From: JAUWCW01 sp030609125 [NCBI: Candidatus Rokuibacteriota bacterium]
Lineage (GTDB): Bacteria; JAUVQV01
Length of the DNA stretch: 8,038 bases
Assembly: GCA_030609125.1 (NCBI GenBank)
Contig: JAUWCW010000080.1
Coordinates: 1-8,038 of the forward strand
Direction: 5' to 3'
Shown piece after piece: positions 5,754-8,038 of the stretch (within the stretch, counting starts at the first letter, position 1; each line of letters starts with the position of its first letter). The translations under genes and the position numbers were made by a program. Below the pieces are notes generated by a model, which saw only the letters and a list, made by a program, of their open reading frames with translations, was not told the DNA's origin and ran no database searches.

Positions 5754-6548
5754 ATGTCATTCATTACAGTTCGGAACATGGGCAAGCGCTACGAGTCGGG
5801 CGGCGTGCCCGTCGACGCCCTCAACGGCGTCTCCCTCCAGGTCGGTCAGGGGGAGTTTCTCGCTGTCGTCGGCGAGTCGGGCTCCGGCAAGAGCACGCTC
5901 CTGTCGCTTCTGGGAGGCCTTGACCGGCCTACCGAGGGAAGCCTCGAAGTCGACGGTCTCGACGTTTACTCCCTGCGGGGGGAAAAGCTGGCGGACTTCA
6001 GAAGCGAGTACCTCGGCTTCGTCTTTCAGTCCTTCCAGCTCATCCCTTACCTGACGACACTCGAAAACACCATGCTCCCCCTCGCCATCGCCCCCATGAA
6101 GAACAGGGAGAAGCGGGCCGCCGGCATTCACGCCTTGAGGCGGGTCGGGCTGGAGGACAAGATCGACCGCCTCCCCCACCAACTCTCGGGAGGAGAGCAG
6201 GAGAGGGCCGCCCTGGCGCGTGCCATCGTCAACGACCCTCCCGTCCTCCTCGCCGACGAGCCGACGGGAAACCTGGACAGCAAGAACGGCGAGGCGGTCA
6301 TGAACCTCCTCAAGGACCTGAACCGCGAGGGCATCACCATCGTGATGGTCACCCACAACCTCGGCTACACCCGGTACGCCAGCCGGACGATCAAGCTCCA
6401 GGACGGCCGGATCGTGCCCTTCACCGACGACGATTCCTCCTGCGCAGTAACGTTCGAGACGGAGCGAAAAACAGCAGAGGAGGGAGGCGACAGCAGCGGC
6501 GCGGCCCGCATCGCGGTGCCTGTCACGGCCGCAGTTCCCGTCACCTGA
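5754..6548 (+). CDS. ABC transporter ATPase, LolD/MacB family
   Basis: This 264-residue cytoplasmic ATPase powers the adjacent permease. Motifs in order are Walker A GESGSGKST (40-48), the Q-loop with Gln92 (FVFQSFQLIPYLTTLEN), the signature LSGGEQERAALARAI (144-158), Walker B VLLADEPTGNLDS (164-176, catalytic Glu169) and the H-loop His201. All catalytic residues are intact. The LolD-type sequence after the Q-loop fits an FtsX-like partner. AGGAG 7 bases before the ATG supports the start. The core ends near residue 224, and a 40-residue tail with acidic, Ser-rich and repeated VPVT segments goes beyond the usual length of about 225-230. It looks disordered. The gene closes the transporter operon and is followed by a terminator hairpin. 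It may also be called lolD by automatic tools, but lipoprotein export is unlikely here because LolC/E is absent. Confidence 0.92.
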   Translation: MSFITVRNMGKRYESGGVPVDALNGVSLQVGQGEFLAVVGESGSGKSTLLSLLGGLDRPTEGSLEVDGLDVYSLRGEKLADFRSEYLGFVFQSFQLIPYLTTLENTMLPLAIAPMKNREKRAAGIHALRRVGLEDKIDRLPHQLSGGEQERAALARAIVNDPPVLLADEPTGNLDSKNGEAVMNLLKDLNREGITIVMVTHNLGYTRYASRTIKLQDGRIVPFTDDDSSCAVTFETERKTAEEGGDSSGAARIAVPVTAAVPVT

Positions 6549-6565
6549 GCCCACCCCGCCCCTCC

Positions 6566-6614
6566 TCCCCCCCCCCGGCTTCACCGGGAGGGGGGGCTTC
6601 TATACCTTTTCTTG
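6566..6614 (+). terminator. Probable intrinsic terminator of the transporter operon
   Basis: A C10 run plus GG (6567-6578) pairs with CCGGGAGGGGGGG (6584-6596) around the loop CTTCA, with one A mismatch, giving about twelve GC pairs. A T-rich but interrupted tail follows (6598-6618). It begins about 18 bases after the ATPase stop. The tail is not a clean T run, so efficiency is uncertain. Confidence 0.6.
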
Positions 6615-6647
6615 TTGTTCGTTTCTTCCGTGCTTTTCGGGGCCCCA

Positions 6648-6770
6648 CAGATGTTGTAGAAATGAGCCGAGACAAGGCGGGTGCAGGCGCAACGTCTGAG
6701 GCGTACTGCTGTACGCCGCAGGACGGGGCGGCAAGCCCAACGCAGTCGCAGGCCATTTATGCAATATCTG
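6648..6770. repeat. 123-base imperfect palindrome, probable dispersed intergenic repeat
   Basis: The two ends are inverted copies: CAGATGTTGTAGAAATG (6648-6664) against the reverse complement of 6754-6770, with 14 of 17 identical and two of the three differences tolerated as G-U pairs in RNA. The centre is a perfect 7-base stem GGCGTAC/GTACGCC (6700-6706, 6711-6717) with loop TGCT. The arms between are only partly complementary. The centre of the ends and the centre of the loop coincide within one base, so this is a single structure. It resembles palindromic intergenic elements that I recall as frequent in deltaproteobacterial genomes. Copy number cannot be judged from one window. It contains no plausible gene and fills most of the gap between the ATPase and cca. 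Confidence 0.65.
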
Positions 6771-6773
6771 GAT

Positions 6774-6801
6774 TGACAACCCGGTGGGCCGGGAATAGCC
6801 T
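6774..6801 (+). promoter_or_regulatory. Putative sigma70-type promoter of the cca gene
   Basis: A perfect TTGACA (6774-6779), a 16-base spacer and TAGCCT (6796-6801) are present. The -10 keeps the three most conserved positions (T, A, final T) but is otherwise weak. The expected start point is 6808, the A of the first ATG. The -35 begins four bases after the end of the palindrome. Confidence 0.45.
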
Positions 6802-6807
6802 GACCGC

Positions 6808-8038
6808 ATGTCTTCCCACCGGTGGATGAGAGATCTCGACAGGATCCCTCTCCTGCGGAGATTCTCCGCCGCTGCCGCCGGAAGCGGACAGCGCCTCTAT
6901 GTCATGGGGGGCTTTCTCAGGGACCGCATCATGGGGATCAGTCCGAAGGCCGAACTCGACCTGACCGTTCGGGATTCCCGGTCCTTCGTCGAGCGCCTGG
7001 ACCTGCGCGACGGCGAGAGCTCTTTTCTCATGGACGCCGAGCGGCAGACCTACCGCCTCGTCTTCTCAAACCCCGCCCCTTTTCGATGGGTGGACATCAC
7101 CCGCCTGCGGGCGGGCTCCATTGAGGACGACCTCCGCCTGCGGGACTTCACCGTCAACGCCCTCGCCATGCTCTTCGGCCCCGGAGGCGCCAAGGGAATG
7201 ATCCTGGACCCCACGGGGGGACTCGCCGACATCTCCCGCGGAAGGCTCCGGGCCTGCTCGGCCCGGAGCTTCCGTGACGATCCCTTGCGGACTCTCCGGG
7301 GCATCCGGTTCGCCGGCACCCTCGGTTTCACGATTCAAGAGGAGACACTCCGCCTCATGACATCCTCCGGGAGCGGCCTGCGGCGGGTGGCTGCGGAGAG
7401 GGTCCGGGACGAGTTCTTCCAGGTGCTCCAGGGGACGGCGCCGGAAAAGGGGCTGAGAATGATCCTCGAGATCGGGCTCCTCCGCCACTTCGGCAACCCC
7501 TTCGACAACCCCCGCCCTTCCTCCCTGAAACGGCTCCGCCGTCTCCGTGCGCTCCTCGGGGAATTTCATCCCCACAGCTCGGTGAGCCGCAAACTGGGCG
7601 CCGGGCTTGATCAGGTCGCAACGCGCCGGGGCATTCTTCTGCTGGCGACCTTTCTGCTCGACACAGGCACGGGAGAGCGCACACCCGCCCTTGTCCGCCG
7701 CCTGGCCCTCGGGAAGAACGCCGGCAGGGCGCTGGAAACTCTCGTTCGAGAGCCCCTTCCCGCATCGGTGCTTCGTCACCTCGGCAGGGTCCGGCGGGAG
7801 ACCACGCTGGGTCTTTTCCGCCGCGCCGATGCGGTTGCGGAGGAAGCGGCCCTCCTGGGCGCGTGTGCTCTCACTCCGGCAGCGACAAGAAAGGAGGCGG
7901 TCACGGGCTTTCTGCGGAAGTACCGGGCCGCGCGCAGGATCTTTCTTCGCCCTCCCCTGCTCTCCGGACGGGCGGCCCTGGATCATCTCCCCGTCTCTCC
8001 CGGTCCCGCCCTCGGCGAGCTCCTCAGGAAAAACCGGG
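6808..8038 (+). CDS. cca: tRNA nucleotidyltransferase / poly(A) polymerase family protein (CCA-adding type), partial at window end
   Basis: The frame is open for 410 codons and runs off the window. It matches class II CCA-adding enzymes, which build or repair the tRNA 3' CCA end. Family blocks are the nucleotide-binding MGGFLRD (33-39), the catalytic carboxylate motif as ELDLTV (49-54), SIEDDLRLRDFTVNALAM (104-121), DPTGGLADI (134-142), the DDxxR base-recognition motif DDPLRTLRGIRFAG (157-170) and AERVRDEF further on. Usual members have DxD where this one has Glu49-x-Asp51. The rest is an Arg/Leu-rich helical region of lower conservation. It could be a CCA-adding, A-adding or CC-adding enzyme, or poly(A) polymerase. 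The start at 6808 has no ribosome site and coincides with the predicted transcript start. ATG at 6826 (residue 7) is an alternative. A terminator and a repeat separate it from the transporter genes, so it is a separate unit. Confidence 0.87.
   Translation, partial: MSSHRWMRDLDRIPLLRRFSAAAAGSGQRLYVMGGFLRDRIMGISPKAELDLTVRDSRSFVERLDLRDGESSFLMDAERQTYRLVFSNPAPFRWVDITRLRAGSIEDDLRLRDFTVNALAMLFGPGGAKGMILDPTGGLADISRGRLRACSARSFRDDPLRTLRGIRFAGTLGFTIQEETLRLMTSSGSGLRRVAAERVRDEFFQVLQGTAPEKGLRMILEIGLLRHFGNPFDNPRPSSLKRLRRLRALLGEFHPHSSVSRKLGAGLDQVATRRGILLLATFLLDTGTGERTPALVRRLALGKNAGRALETLVREPLPASVLRHLGRVRRETTLGLFRRADAVAEEAALLGACALTPAATRKEAVTGFLRKYRAARRIFLRPPLLSGRAALDHLPVSPGPALGELLRKNR

Noticed and set aside
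5757-6584. A 275-codon open frame on the minus strand opposite the ATPase.
   Set aside because: The plus-strand ATPase has all ABC motifs, and this frame also crosses the terminator hairpin.
7066-7986. A 306-codon open frame on the minus strand.
   Set aside because: It lies opposite the cca gene, whose family motifs are clear. The translated product is low-complexity and matches nothing I know.

Overview
This is a GC-rich bacterial chromosome segment with densely packed genes. It probably comes from a deltaproteobacterium (Desulfobacterota, of the Geobacter/Desulfuromonas or Syntrophobacter kind). That placement is an inference from gene content and general style: compact che genes, a DUF2318/FtrD-like protein beside an FtsX-type ABC transporter, and a long palindromic intergenic element. 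No rRNA or other phylogenetic marker is present to confirm it.

Left half, minus strand (3288 down to 1): a chemosensory operon in the order cheR, mcp, cheW, cheY, cheA, with cheA cut by the window edge. Spacing is very tight: the cheR stop overlaps a possible mcp start, and the later gaps are about 8, 23 and 29 bases. A good sigma70-type promoter with an extended -10 lies just upstream of cheR. The receptor has two membrane helices with almost nothing between them, so it lacks a periplasmic ligand domain. It has four recognisable methylation sites for the neighbouring CheR. No cheB and no flagellar or pilus genes are visible.

Middle, plus strand (3449 to 6548): a divergent set of four genes. 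First is a small secreted Cys-rich protein with its own near-consensus promoter, which places the transcript start on the ATG. Next is a membrane protein with a cytoplasmic zinc ribbon and an extracytoplasmic DUF2318/FtrD-like domain, then an FtsX/MacB-type permease with a CxxC in its external domain, then a LolD-type ATPase. The last three are 12 bases apart and end at a GC-rich hairpin terminator. The module resembles the ABC part of the P19-type iron uptake loci, but without the P19 protein and the FTR1-type permease. A role in metal or thiol handling in the envelope is the best inference, not a demonstrated function.

Right end, plus strand (6549 to 8038): the terminator, a 123-base imperfect palindrome that looks like a dispersed repeat, and then a tRNA nucleotidyltransferase (cca) family gene running off the window. 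Its promoter also seems to put the transcript start on or next to the ATG, and its first catalytic carboxylate is Glu rather than the usual Asp.

The most interesting items for follow-up are the Cys-rich/DUF2318/FtsX/LolD module, the two predicted leaderless transcripts, the long palindrome, the sensor-less receptor, and the G10 tract inside cheR.
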